DNA of 64,000 nucleotides from Rhizobium laguerreae (GTDB lineage Bacteria; Pseudomonadota; Alphaproteobacteria; Rhizobiales; Rhizobiaceae): positions 186,001 to 250,000 of the forward strand of contig NZ_MRDM01000020.1 of assembly GCF_002008165.1 (NCBI RefSeq), read 5' to 3'. Below, piece by piece: positions 8,678 to 18,409 of the stretch. Made by a program: the position numbers and the translations under genes. Position 1 is the stretch's first letter. Each line of letters begins with the position of its first letter. Below the pieces are notes generated by a model, which saw only the letters and a list, made by a program, of their open reading frames with translations, did no database searches and was not told where the DNA came from.

Positions 8678-8681
<4 letters not shown>
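7854..8681 (+). CDS. Sugar ABC transporter permease, MalG type
   Basis: 275 residues beginning MNTTNRDRLMLAISIVMAA, with a first helix followed by the periplasmic ALKSGSEMFATPPSFWP segment typical of MalG-type permeases. The EAA loop is QELEEAALVDGNSRVGAFFN. The start codon overlaps the stop of the MalF-type gene (ATGA) and its own stop overlaps the ATPase start in the same way. The three genes are therefore one translational unit for a carbohydrate importer. Confidence 0.93.
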
Positions 8682-9748
<1,067 letters not shown>

Positions 9749-9750
9749 GC

Positions 9751-10251
9751 TCATTCGAGCAGCCGGTCGGGCAGGGGTTTCAGCGGGTAGGCCTGCCAGA
9801 AGAAGGTATCGGCCGCCGCCTGATCATAGGAGAAGTTGCGCGCCTCTTTGATCTTGCCGTTCTCGATGCGGAAGGCGAGCACCCAGATGGTGTCGACATT
9901 GGCCAGGCCGTCTCGTCCCGACCAGCCGCGATGCATGTCGATCACCCAGTACTCGTCGGCCGTCAACGCGATCAGCTCGGCGCGGAAACCGGCCTTGCCC
10001 AGCTGCTGGAAGAATGCCGCCACTTCTTCCTTGCCGCGTTTGACGCCGGCCAGCGGATGATGGCCGGGAATGTGCCATTCGATATCGTCGGCGAAGAACG
10101 CGGCGACACGGCTCATGTCGCCGCTGCCGTAGGCGGCGTAGTAGTCGGTGATGACCTTGCGGTTTTCTTCCGGGCTTGCGGCTATGACGGTTCCTCCGGA
10201 AAAGAGTGCGACTGAAACGAAGAGTGCTCGAACGAGCGATGGTCTGCGCAT
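9751..10251 (-). CDS. Exported SnoaL-like / NTF2-fold protein
   Basis: 166 residues with a Sec signal peptide (ALFVSVALFSGGTVIAAS) and an alpha+beta cone fold of the SnoaL/NTF2 type, recognisable from the helix VITDYYAAYGSGDMSRVAAFFADDIEWHIPG pattern and the LAGVKRGKEEVAAFF segment. An AAGGAG site lies upstream of the ATG. Members range from ketosteroid-isomerase-like enzymes to non-catalytic binding proteins. It is the last gene of an apparent AraC-hydrolase-SnoaL-SnoaL unit. No specific reaction can be assigned. Confidence 0.8.
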   Translation of the reverse strand: MRRPSLVRALFVSVALFSGGTVIAASPEENRKVITDYYAAYGSGDMSRVAAFFADDIEWHIPGHHPLAGVKRGKEEVAAFFQQLGKAGFRAELIALTADEYWVIDMHRGWSGRDGLANVDTIWVLAFRIENGKIKEARNFSYDQAAADTFFWQAYPLKPLPDRLLE

Positions 10252-10296
10252 GCGGATCTCCTTGAAGGTATATTGGAATGAGAGTGGCAGGCCGGA

Positions 10297-10821
10297 TCAG
10301 CCCGGCTGCCCGGCGCGTTCCGCGGCCCTGTTGACCAGAGCCCGGTCGCCGGTCTCGTGGGCGGGCGTCATCACCAGCCGGGAGACTTTCCAGGTGCCGT
10401 CGATCTTGGTGAGGTCATATCGATAATGTCCCATCAGTACCCAGCTCTCCGCGCCGATCCGATGGACTGCCTGGAAATCGGCCTCGGCCACCGCTGTCGG
10501 GCCGGCACTTTCGATGATGGCGTGGTTGCTGACGAGATGCAGCGTGCGATCGAAGCCCGGCAGAAAGGCAGACCATTGCCGGATGACGGCTTCGGCCGGC
10601 TGGGTGGTCGGCTCGCCGCCCCAGAGGCCGGTATAATCCAGCGTCACCGTGTCGGCGAAGGCGCCGCGCACGCGGTCCCACTGGTGGCGGTCGGCGCCAG
10701 CGGCAATGTCGGTAATGGTATCGATGATGGCCGCGCGGTCGTCGGCACCGATCGATTCGGCACTGGCGGTGAATGACGCCAGCAAGACGCCGGCGGCAGC
10801 TGTGAGCATGAGGGTTTTCAT
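10297..10821 (-). CDS. Exported SnoaL-like / NTF2-fold protein, second copy
   Basis: About 174 residues: signal peptide MKTLMLTAAAGVLLASFTASA, then an NTF2-like domain (IIDTITDIAAGADRHQW, FADTVTLDY, RTLHLVSNHAI, WVLMGHYRYDL). Two ATGs compete; the one at 10821 is correctly spaced from AAGGAG, whereas the one at 10827 touches it. The protein differs clearly from its downstream SnoaL-like neighbour, so the pair is not a recent duplication. It sits 20 bases from an exported alpha/beta hydrolase and is probably cotranscribed with it. Confidence 0.8.
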   Translation of the reverse strand: MKTLMLTAAAGVLLASFTASAESIGADDRAAIIDTITDIAAGADRHQWDRVRGAFADTVTLDYTGLWGGEPTTQPAEAVIRQWSAFLPGFDRTLHLVSNHAIIESAGPTAVAEADFQAVHRIGAESWVLMGHYRYDLTKIDGTWKVSRLVMTPAHETGDRALVNRAAERAGQPG

Positions 10822-10841
10822 GGTCATCTCCTTGTCAGGTA

Positions 10842-11804
10842 TCAGGAGCCTTTGTTGATCCGTTCGAAATGCGCAGCCGCGGCATCGGTCGCCCGCGTGA
10901 CATGCTGGGGATTGTCGTAGAAGTCGAACTGGGTGACGCCGTCGAGCCAGATCTCGGATGCATCACCATGAAGGCGCGCCAAAAAGGCATGTGTGCCTTG
11001 CGGAACGGCGGCCGCTTCCGAGTGGACGATCAGCGTCGGTTTGTCGAGGCGGTCACCGGTGGCAACCGAATCATAGGTCAGCCATGGCTCCCAGGAGGCG
11101 AGATTGAACTTGTTGTCATATTGCGGGATGAGGCCGCGAGTGGGCTCGGTATAATAGGGGATCTGGTACATCAGCGCCGTGCTGTCATTGGCGCTTGCGG
11201 CAACGATCATCCGGGGCTGGCCGTTGCGCTCGGCTTCCTCAGCCTCGCGGGATATGGCGATCAGCCTGGAGACACCGTCCGCACCGCCATAGATCCGCTC
11301 GACGATCGCCTTGTCATGCAGCCACGGCGCAACCAGCGATATGGCGGTGAAATCGGGATTGCCCGAAGCCGCCGCCGCCATATAACCGGCGGAGGCGCAG
11401 ATGCCGAGACCGGCGATCTTGCCGGCGTCGATTTCCGGCAGCGTCGTCATGTAGTCGGCCGCCGCTACGATATCGTCGGTCTTGGCCGCCGGATCCTCCT
11501 TGAAGCGGATATTGCCGCCGGACTGGCCCCAGCCGCGGAAATCGAAGGCGAGGGCAATGAAGCCGCGCTCGGCCATCTCCTCCGCGTAAAGGCCGGACAT
11601 CTGCTCCTTGATCGAGGTCCAGGCGCCAGTCACCAGAACGCCGGGGCGCTTTTCGCCCGGCTTGTAGTCGACCGGGAGATAGAGCGTGCCGGCAAGCGTC
11701 ACTCCCTCGTTCTGGAAGGAGACGGGACGCGTCTCGATGCCAGCCGCAAAGGCCGTCGAATGGAGCAGGGCTGCTCCAATTGCAGAAAGGGTCGATAGTC
11801 TCAT
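10842..11804 (-). CDS. Exported alpha/beta hydrolase (YcjY / dienelactone-hydrolase-like)
   Basis: 320 residues. The ATG at 11804 follows GAGGAGA at good spacing and opens a signal peptide, MRLSTLSAIGAALLHSTAFA. The mature part is an alpha/beta hydrolase: GVLVTGAWTSIKEQM (oxyanion region), FIALAFDFRGWGQSGG, the nucleophile elbow GICASAGYMAA (G-x-C-x-S-A variant), and a late acid/histidine region. It resembles YcjY-type hydrolases, whose substrates are poorly known. The signal places it in the periplasm, like the two SnoaL-like proteins downstream. The AraC regulator upstream in the same direction likely controls it. Confidence 0.8.
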   Translation of the reverse strand: MRLSTLSAIGAALLHSTAFAAGIETRPVSFQNEGVTLAGTLYLPVDYKPGEKRPGVLVTGAWTSIKEQMSGLYAEEMAERGFIALAFDFRGWGQSGGNIRFKEDPAAKTDDIVAAADYMTTLPEIDAGKIAGLGICASAGYMAAAASGNPDFTAISLVAPWLHDKAIVERIYGGADGVSRLIAISREAEEAERNGQPRMIVAASANDSTALMYQIPYYTEPTRGLIPQYDNKFNLASWEPWLTYDSVATGDRLDKPTLIVHSEAAAVPQGTHAFLARLHGDASEIWLDGVTQFDFYDNPQHVTRATDAAAAHFERINKGS

Positions 11805-11931
11805 CGAAGGTCTCCTCGCCGTCATCGCCAGTTTCATGAGGTACGAGGAGGAGTTTCGCAGCATCGGCGCGCAGGCGCCGGAGCGATACTTGGCATTTGT
11901 TATGTGTTTATTGTCATTCTGGGTCGGAGCG

Positions 11932-12717
11932 CTATCTTCTGCGAAACGCTGCCGGCGTGAGCCCTGTACTGCGCCTGAAATGCCGACCGAAGCGGGACAC
12001 GTCGTCATAACCCACGCGGATGGCGACGGCAGCAACCGGAACGCCCGTGGTCCTGAGCAGCACCTTGGCCCGTTCCATTCGCTCACGGATGACATATTGT
12101 AGCGGCGACGTGCCGAGCGCAGCGGTGAAGATGCGCACGAAATGGAACCGGCTCATTGCCGCCTCGGAAGCCATGTCGTCAAGGGAAAGATCCTCGGTGA
12201 GATTGTCGTGGATATATGCCAGTGCACGGCGCAGCCGCCGGTCCTCGACCCCAATGGATGACAGCGGGGCAGGCGAGAGCAGCTGGGCCAAATGTGCTGC
12301 AACCGCAAGGTTCATCGTATCGCGATAGAGGGATTGCGGTGCATCCCGAAGAGAGGCCGCGTGACGAACGAATTGAACCAGCAGCGGATCGAGGCTGCCG
12401 ACGACGGGATTGAAGACGGCCCTGTCGAAACCGACATCCTTGAGCAAGGCATCCGACAGATCCACCCTCAGAAACGAGAGCTCATCGTCATATTCGCAGG
12501 TGCCCGACGAACCGGCCGGCAGAATCCAGCCGTCGCCGGCACGCAGCGGCACGACCCGCTTACGATCGGAACCGACGGCGATGCGGTGCCGGTCCTGATC
12601 AACCAGAAATAAGCCGATGGCCAGCCGGGGAATCGCGAACGCACCACCGCCAGCAGGCAGATCCAGCCTGCCCGCCGTCAACCAGTCTCCGCTCGAAACT
12701 CCTCGCGGTCCGCTCAT
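11932..12717 (-). CDS. AraC-family transcriptional regulator
   Basis: 261 residues. The C-terminal hundred residues carry two helix-turn-helix units of the AraC/XylS family (LSLDDMASEAAMSRFHFVRIF and VAAVAIRVGYDDVSRFGRHFR, ending TGLTPAAFRRR). The N-terminal part is a cupin-like sensor with GDGWILPAGSSGTCEY. It lies 127 bases upstream of the exported hydrolase gene in the same orientation and divergent from the phosphonate monoester hydrolase operon. Either or both could be its target; the hydrolase/SnoaL group is the closer fit. Confidence 0.9.
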   Translation of the reverse strand: MSGPRGVSSGDWLTAGRLDLPAGGGAFAIPRLAIGLFLVDQDRHRIAVGSDRKRVVPLRAGDGWILPAGSSGTCEYDDELSFLRVDLSDALLKDVGFDRAVFNPVVGSLDPLLVQFVRHAASLRDAPQSLYRDTMNLAVAAHLAQLLSPAPLSSIGVEDRRLRRALAYIHDNLTEDLSLDDMASEAAMSRFHFVRIFTAALGTSPLQYVIRERMERAKVLLRTTGVPVAAVAIRVGYDDVSRFGRHFRRSTGLTPAAFRRR

Positions 12718-13006
12718 GGGACAAATCTAATTTGTCACGCCGGGAATTCAACCATGCAGATTTCGGCTGTCTTGGCGTCGGAAAGCAACTGTTATTAGCC
12801 GGAAGACGAAGAAAGCCCGATAGCGAGAGCCGGGGAGCCGCCTCACGCGGTGAACGGCTGTTGTGTCGCAAGTATTACAATCTTATGACGCTCATGGAAT
12901 AAAAGCGAAGAAAGCCACGATCCGTTTAATGTCATGGAACTTTGAAAAAGTGGTCATCGCGCTGAAATAATCGCGGTTCAAACAGCCCCGCACAAGTGGG
13001 GGCTCC
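12718..13006. promoter_or_regulatory. Divergent promoter region (AraC gene / hydrolase operon)
   Basis: No gene is visible. The right half is AT-richer and ends in GGGGG close to the ATG at 13007. ATGTCAT-GGAA-CTTTGAA at 12929-12946 is a poor match (about 10 of 14 informative bases) to the rhizobial PHO box, so phosphate control is only a weak possibility. A TACAAT (12876-12881) could be a -10 but has no good -35. Confidence 0.3.
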
Positions 13007-14551
13007 ATGCGAAAGAAAAACGTTCTACTCATCGTCGTTGACCAATGGCGAGCCGATTTCGTTCCGCACGTTCTGCGTGACGACGGGAAAATCGATTTCC
13101 TGAAGACGCCTAATCTCGACCGGCTCTGCCGCGAGGGCGTGACCTTCAGGAACCATGTGACGACCTGCGTTCCCTGCGGTCCGGCCCGCGCGAGCCTGCT
13201 TACCGGCCTCTATCTGATGAACCATCGCGCCGTGCAGAACACGGTGCCGCTCGACCAGCGCCACTTCAACCTCGGCAAGGCGTTGCGCGGCGTCGGCTAC
13301 GATCCGGCGCTGATCGGCTATACGACGACGGTGCCGGATCCGCGCACCACTTCGCCGAACGATCCGCGCTTCACGGTGCTCGGCGACATGATGGACGGTT
13401 TCCGTTCGGTCGGCGCCTTCGAGCCTAATATGGAGGGTTATTTCGGCTGGGTGGCACAGAACGGCTTTGAGCTGCCGGAGCATCGTCCTGATATCTGGCT
13501 GCCCGAGGGCGAGGACGCCGTTGCCGGCGCCACCGACCGTCCGTCACGCATCCCAAAGGAATTTTCGGACTCGACCTTCTTCACCGAGCGGGCGCTGACC
13601 TATCTCAAGGGTCGCGACGGCAAGCCCTTCTTCCTGCATCTCGGTTATTACCGGCCGCATCCGCCCTTCGTCGCCTCCGCTCCCTATCACGCCATGTACC
13701 GGCCGGAAGACATGCCGGCGCCGATCCGCGCGGCCAGCCCGGATATCGAGGCTGCACAACATCCGCTGATGAAATTCTATGTCGACAGCATCCGCCGCGG
13801 CTCCTTCTTCCAAGGCGCCGAAGGGTCGGGCGCAACGCTCGACGAAGCGGAACTGCGCCAGATGCGGGCGACCTATTGCGGCCTGATCACCGAGGTCGAC
13901 GATTGCCTTGGCCGAGTCTTCGACTATCTCGACGACACCGGACAGTGGGACGATACGCTGATCATCTTCACCAGCGACCACGGCGAGCAGCTCGGCGATC
14001 ATCACCTGCTCGGCAAGATCGGCTACAACGATCCGAGCTTCCGCATTCCGCTCGTCATCAAGGACGCCGGCGAAAATGCCCGCGCCGGCGCGATCGAAAG
14101 CGGCTTCACCGAGAGCATCGACGTCATGCCGACCATTCTCGACTGGCTCGGCGGAAAGATCCCGCACGCCTGTGACGGCCTGTCGCTGCTGCCTTTCCTG
14201 AGCGAGGGCCGGCCGCAGGATTGGCGCACCGAATTGCACTACGAGTACGACTTCCGCGACGTCTATTATTCCGAGCCGCAAAGTTTTCTCGGCCTCGGCA
14301 TGAATAATTGCAGCCTCTGCGTCATCCAGGACGAGCGATACAAATACGTTCATTTCGCAGCGCTACCGCCGCTGTTCTTCGATCTGCAGCACGATCCGAA
14401 CGAATTCACCAATCTCGCCGACGACCCGGCCTATGCCGCGCTCGTGCGGGACTATGCGCAGAAGGCGCTCTCCTGGCGCCTGAAACATGCCGACAGAACC
14501 CTGACCCATTATCGCTCCGGCCCAGAGGGCCTGAGCGAACGCAGCCATTGA
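13007..14551 (+). CDS. Phosphonate monoester hydrolase (sulfatase superfamily)
   Basis: 514 residues, the same length as the R. leguminosarum phosphonate monoester hydrolase as I remember it, and matching it closely in most segments. The sulfatase signature C-x-P-x-R is CGPAR at residues 57-61; Cys57 would be matured to formylglycine. Metal ligands appear as D12 (IVVDQW) and D324-H325 (FTSDHGEQ). The family is promiscuous, hydrolysing phosphonate and phosphate monoesters, diesters and sulfate esters. There is no signal peptide, so it acts in the cytoplasm. Only 34 bases separate it from a Dpp-type binding-protein gene, so substrate import and hydrolysis are probably coupled. Confidence 0.93.
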   Translation: MRKKNVLLIVVDQWRADFVPHVLRDDGKIDFLKTPNLDRLCREGVTFRNHVTTCVPCGPARASLLTGLYLMNHRAVQNTVPLDQRHFNLGKALRGVGYDPALIGYTTTVPDPRTTSPNDPRFTVLGDMMDGFRSVGAFEPNMEGYFGWVAQNGFELPEHRPDIWLPEGEDAVAGATDRPSRIPKEFSDSTFFTERALTYLKGRDGKPFFLHLGYYRPHPPFVASAPYHAMYRPEDMPAPIRAASPDIEAAQHPLMKFYVDSIRRGSFFQGAEGSGATLDEAELRQMRATYCGLITEVDDCLGRVFDYLDDTGQWDDTLIIFTSDHGEQLGDHHLLGKIGYNDPSFRIPLVIKDAGENARAGAIESGFTESIDVMPTILDWLGGKIPHACDGLSLLPFLSEGRPQDWRTELHYEYDFRDVYYSEPQSFLGLGMNNCSLCVIQDERYKYVHFAALPPLFFDLQHDPNEFTNLADDPAYAALVRDYAQKALSWRLKHADRTLTHYRSGPEGLSERSH

Positions 14552-14585
14552 TCCGATCCACCAGAGAACCCAAGGAGATATTCCC

Positions 14586-16220
14586 ATGGTCACCTTCACC
14601 CGTCGCGGTGCTCTCGGCCTTGCCACCGGCGTCGCCAGCTCGCTGATCCTGCCGCGCTTTTCCATCGCCCAGGCCGACAATCGTCCTTCAATCACCATCG
14701 CCGTACAGAAGATCTCGAACTCGAACACGCTGGATACCTTGCGCGAACAGTCGAATGTCGGCCAGCGCATCTTCAATTCGTCGCTCTGGGAAAGCCTGAT
14801 CGGCCTCGACTGGCTCGGCAACCTCTCGACCGTTCCGTCGCTCGCCACCGAATGGCGCCGTATCGACGACAAGACCGTCGAGCTGAAACTGCGCCAGGGC
14901 GTCAAATTCCACAATGGCGACGAGATGACTGCCGAAGACGTCGCCTTCTCCTTCAGCAAGGAACGCATGTTCGGCGATACGCAGCCGAGCGCCGGCAAGA
15001 CGATCTTCGTCACCGAAAAGAACCCGCTCGGCCGCGAAAGCAAGGAACTGCCGGTCGAAATTCCGGCCGTCGCCCGCCGTATCTGGCCGGCCCTGCTCGG
15101 CATCGAAATCGTCGACAAATACACCGTCCGCTTCGTCAACGGTTCGCCTGACGTGACGATGGAAGGCCGCATCTCCGTTGCCGCCAGCGCCATCGCCAAC
15201 CGCCGCAGCTGGGATGAGGCCAAGAGCTATCTCGACTGGGGCCGCGCACCGATCACCACCGGTCCCTACCGCGTCGCCGAATTCAAGCCGGATACCTACC
15301 TGATCTACGAAGCGCATGACGAGTATTGGGGCGGCCGTCCTCCGGTAAAGCAGATCCGCTTCGTCGAAGTTCCGGAAGTCGCCTCGCGCGTCAACGGCCT
15401 GCTGTCTGGCGAATATCACCTCGCCAGCGACATCCCGCCGGACCAGATCGAAGGCATTGAAAAGAACGCGGCCTTCGAAGTCCAGGGCGGCATCATCACC
15501 AACCACCGCCTGACTGTGTTCGATAAGACCCATGCCCAGCTCGGCAACCCGCTGGTGCGCCGCGCCTTCACGCATGCCATCGACCGACAGGCGATCGTCG
15601 ACTCGCTCTGGGCAGGCCGCACCCGCGTTCCGGCCGGGCTGCAGTGGGATTTCTATGGCGACATGCTGGTCAAGGATTGGACCGTGCCGGAATATAATCC
15701 TGATCTCGCCCGCCAGCTCCTTAAGGAAGCCAACTACAAGGGCGATCCGATCCCGTATCGCCTGCTCAACAACTACTATACCAACCAGACCCCGACGGCG
15801 CAGATCCTCGTCGAAATGTGGGCGCAGGTCGGCCTCAACGTGCAGATCGAGATGAAGGAAAACTGGCAGCAGATCCTCGAAAAGACGCCGACGCGTGCCG
15901 TCCGCGACTGGTCGAACTCCGCAAGTTTCCCCGATCCGGTTTCCTCGATCGTCGCCCAGCACGGTCCGAACGGCCAGCAGCAGCAGGTTGGCGAATGGAC
16001 CAACGCCGAGATGAACACGCTGTCGACCTTCCTCGAGACCAGCACCGATCGCGCCAAGCGTCATGACGCTTTCGCCCGCATGCTGCAGATCTGCGAGCGC
16101 GAAGACCCCGCCTATACCGTTCTCCACCAGAACGCCGTCTTCACCGCCAAGTCGAAGTCGATCAATTGGAAGGCCGCATCGGCCTTCGCCATGGACTTCC
16201 GCCAGGGCAACTGGTCCTGA
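14586..16220 (+). CDS. Peptide/nickel-type ABC substrate-binding protein (SBP family 5)
   Basis: 544 residues after an AAGGAG site. The leader TFTRRGALGLATGVASSLILP looks like a twin-arginine signal. The mature protein is an extracytoplasmic family-5 binding protein: SLWESLIGLDWLGNL, VELKLRQGVKFHNGDEMTAEDVAFSF is the diagnostic block, followed by WGRAPITTGPYRV and RRAFTHAIDRQAIVDSLW. Such proteins bind peptides but also glycosides, opines and other solutes. Its position directly after phosphonate monoester hydrolase suggests an ester substrate rather than a plain peptide; this is inference. Confidence 0.92.
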   Translation: MVTFTRRGALGLATGVASSLILPRFSIAQADNRPSITIAVQKISNSNTLDTLREQSNVGQRIFNSSLWESLIGLDWLGNLSTVPSLATEWRRIDDKTVELKLRQGVKFHNGDEMTAEDVAFSFSKERMFGDTQPSAGKTIFVTEKNPLGRESKELPVEIPAVARRIWPALLGIEIVDKYTVRFVNGSPDVTMEGRISVAASAIANRRSWDEAKSYLDWGRAPITTGPYRVAEFKPDTYLIYEAHDEYWGGRPPVKQIRFVEVPEVASRVNGLLSGEYHLASDIPPDQIEGIEKNAAFEVQGGIITNHRLTVFDKTHAQLGNPLVRRAFTHAIDRQAIVDSLWAGRTRVPAGLQWDFYGDMLVKDWTVPEYNPDLARQLLKEANYKGDPIPYRLLNNYYTNQTPTAQILVEMWAQVGLNVQIEMKENWQQILEKTPTRAVRDWSNSASFPDPVSSIVAQHGPNGQQQQVGEWTNAEMNTLSTFLETSTDRAKRHDAFARMLQICEREDPAYTVLHQNAVFTAKSKSINWKAASAFAMDFRQGNWS

Positions 16221-16315
16221 TCAAGACCTGACGACATCAGCGAGCCGGGGGAAACCCTGGCTCGCTGCCATTTGGTGCACCGGCTACCCGGAAACAAGGC
16301 AAGCCCGACAGGCAC

Positions 16316-16359
16316 GAGCATGATGCCGAAAAGTGTGAGCGGTTTTCGGCATCATGCTC
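16316..16359. repeat. Rhizobial extragenic palindrome, perfect 17-bp arms
   Basis: GAGCATGATGCCGAAAA (16316-16332) is perfectly mirrored by TTTTCGGCATCATGCTC (16343-16359) around a ten-base loop. It is the same family as 3209-3256. It lies between the binding-protein gene and the transporter ATPase gene of one operon, where it may protect upstream mRNA. Confidence 0.85.
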
Positions 16360-16406
16360 TCATTCGGATCTGGCTGCCGGCGGGAATGCAAGAAAGAGAG
16401 GCTGAA

Positions 16407-17414
16407 ATGCCATTGGTCGAAATTTCCAATTTGAAGGTCGCTTTCAGCGGTATCGAAGTCCTGCACGGCGTCGATCTGGCGATCGAGAAGGGCGAGGCGG
16501 TGGGTCTCGTCGGCGAATCCGGCTGCGGCAAGTCGGTCACCTGGCTGGCGGCACTCGGGCTCCTGCCTGGAAAGGCTTCCGTCTCAGGCAGCGTGCGTCT
16601 CGGCAGCGATCAGCTGATCGGCGCGTCGCGTACGAAGCTCGAAAGCATTCGCGGCGGCCGCATCGCCATGATCTTCCAGGATCCGTCGAGCTCGCTCAAC
16701 CCGGTCATCCACGCCGGGCGCCAGATCGCCGAAGCCGTCGAACTGCACCGCGGCCTGACCGGTAGGGCCGCCCGCAACGAGGCCGTCCGCCTGATGGAAA
16801 TGGTCCGCATTCCCGACGCCGTGCGCCGTTTCGACAATTTCCCGCATGAATTTTCCGGTGGCCAGAACCAGCGGTTGATGATCGCCATGGCGCTCGCCGG
16901 CAATCCTGATCTGCTGATAGCCGATGAGCCGACGACGGCGCTGGACGCGACGATCCAGGCGCAGATCCTCGATCTGCTGATTTCGATCCGCGAGGAAACC
17001 GGCATGGCGATCGTCTTCATCAGTCATGATCTCGGCGCGGTGTCGCAGATCTGCGAACGCGTCTGCGTCATGTATGCCGGCAACATCGTCGAGAAATGCC
17101 CGACGGAATCGTTGTTCCGGTCGCCACGCCATCCCTATACGCGCGGGCTATTCGATGCCATTCCGCGTATCGATGCCGGCCGCGACCGGCTGGTACCGAT
17201 CCCCGGCACCGTGCCGCAGCCCGGCCGGATGCCCGGCGGCTGCGCCTTTGCGCCGCGTTGCGGCCATGCCTCGGAACTCTGTCATAACAAGGTGCCGCCG
17301 CTCCTCGCGCTTGACGACGACCGTGCGACCGCCTGCTTCCATCCGCTCAGTGACGGCGCCACCGCATCGAAGCCGAACCTCATGCAGGTCCAGCAGGGAG
17401 TGGCATGGGCATGA
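16407..17414 (+). CDS. Dpp/Opp-type ABC transporter ATPase (DppD type)
   Basis: 335 residues, starting at the ATG at 16407 behind GAGAGG; the open frame further upstream contains the extragenic palindrome. Walker A is GESGCGKSV, signature FSGGQNQRLMIAMAL, Walker B LLIADEPTTALDATIQ. The C terminus has the oligopeptide-ATPase extension with four cysteines near CAFAPRCGHASELC, typical of DppD/OppD and thought to hold an iron-sulfur cluster in homologues. It overlaps the DppF-type gene by ten bases. Confidence 0.93.
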   Translation: MPLVEISNLKVAFSGIEVLHGVDLAIEKGEAVGLVGESGCGKSVTWLAALGLLPGKASVSGSVRLGSDQLIGASRTKLESIRGGRIAMIFQDPSSSLNPVIHAGRQIAEAVELHRGLTGRAARNEAVRLMEMVRIPDAVRRFDNFPHEFSGGQNQRLMIAMALAGNPDLLIADEPTTALDATIQAQILDLLISIREETGMAIVFISHDLGAVSQICERVCVMYAGNIVEKCPTESLFRSPRHPYTRGLFDAIPRIDAGRDRLVPIPGTVPQPGRMPGGCAFAPRCGHASELCHNKVPPLLALDDDRATACFHPLSDGATASKPNLMQVQQGVAWA

Positions 17415-18406
17415 GCGAACCTCAGCTGATCGAAGCGAACGACCTCGTCAAGACCTATACGATGCGCCGCGGCGTCTTCGGAAAGCCGAGCCATGTCCGG
17501 GCGGTCGACGGCGTTTCGCTGTCGGTCGCGCCGAAGACGACGCTCGGCATCGTCGGCGAATCCGGCTCAGGAAAATCGACGATGGGCCGGCTGCTGCTCG
17601 GGCTCGAAGCTCCGACAGAAGGCAGCGTCCGCTTCGACGGGGAGGCGATGCCGGCACTCAGAACGCCGCGCTGGCGTAGCCTGAGGGCACGCATGCAGCT
17701 CGTCTTCCAGGATCCGCTGGCAGCCCTTGACCGGCGCATCTCGATCGGCGCGCAGATCGGCGAACCGCTTGCCATCCATGCCGTCGGAAGCGAAGAGGGG
17801 CGGCGCGAACGTGTCGATGAACTGCTCGTCGCCGTCGGTCTTCGGCGCGATCAGGCGGAGCGTTATCCGCACGAGCTTTCGGGCGGCCAGCGCCAGCGCG
17901 TCGTCATTGCACGCGCCATCGCCACCAATCCGGAGCTTCTGGTCTGCGACGAGCCGGTCTCGGCTCTCGACGTCTCGATCCAGGCGCAGGTGATCAACCT
18001 GTTGCGCGACCTGCAGGAAAAACGCGGCATCGCCATGGCCTTCATCAGCCATGATCTGAAGGTCGTGCGCAACATCGCCGATCGCGTCGCGGTGATGTAT
18101 CTCGGCCGGATCGTCGAGGAAGCAGCCTCGGAGGATATTTTCCGCAGCCCGTTGCATCCCTATACGCAGGCACTGGTCTCCAGCGTTCCGGTTCCCGGCA
18201 CGGCGCTGCGCGACCGTATCATCCTGCAGGGAGAACCGCCGAATCCCGCTGCCCGGCCTGCCGGCTGCGCCTTTCATCCCCGCTGCGGCCATGCGATCGA
18301 GCGCTGCCGCGTCGAGACGCCCGAACTCGTCACCATCGAGGCGGGCCGAAAGGCTGCTTGCCACCTGGTTGCGCCCGCATCCGTCTCAACGCTCATGGAG
18401 AGCTGA
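17405..18406 (+). CDS. Dpp/Opp-type ABC transporter ATPase (DppF type)
   Basis: 333 residues (a second ATG six bases on is equally possible). Walker A GESGSGKSTMGR, signature LSGGQRQRVVIARAI, Walker B LLVCDEPVSALDVSIQ. The C-terminal oligopeptide extension includes AGCAFHPRCGHAIERC. It forms the ATPase heterodimer with the upstream DppD-type protein and is followed after three bases by the first permease. Confidence 0.93.
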   Translation: MGMSEPQLIEANDLVKTYTMRRGVFGKPSHVRAVDGVSLSVAPKTTLGIVGESGSGKSTMGRLLLGLEAPTEGSVRFDGEAMPALRTPRWRSLRARMQLVFQDPLAALDRRISIGAQIGEPLAIHAVGSEEGRRERVDELLVAVGLRRDQAERYPHELSGGQRQRVVIARAIATNPELLVCDEPVSALDVSIQAQVINLLRDLQEKRGIAMAFISHDLKVVRNIADRVAVMYLGRIVEEAASEDIFRSPLHPYTQALVSSVPVPGTALRDRIILQGEPPNPAARPAGCAFHPRCGHAIERCRVETPELVTIEAGRKAACHLVAPASVSTLMES

Positions 18407-18409
18407 GCC

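Noticed and set aside
12929..12946. PHO box upstream of the phosphonate monoester hydrolase operon
   Set aside because: Only the first half-site is good; the overall match is too poor to claim phosphate control.
14688..16127. 479-codon minus-strand open frame
   Set aside because: Antisense shadow of the family-5 binding-protein gene; low-complexity Asp/Gly/Arg/Val-rich translation without motifs.
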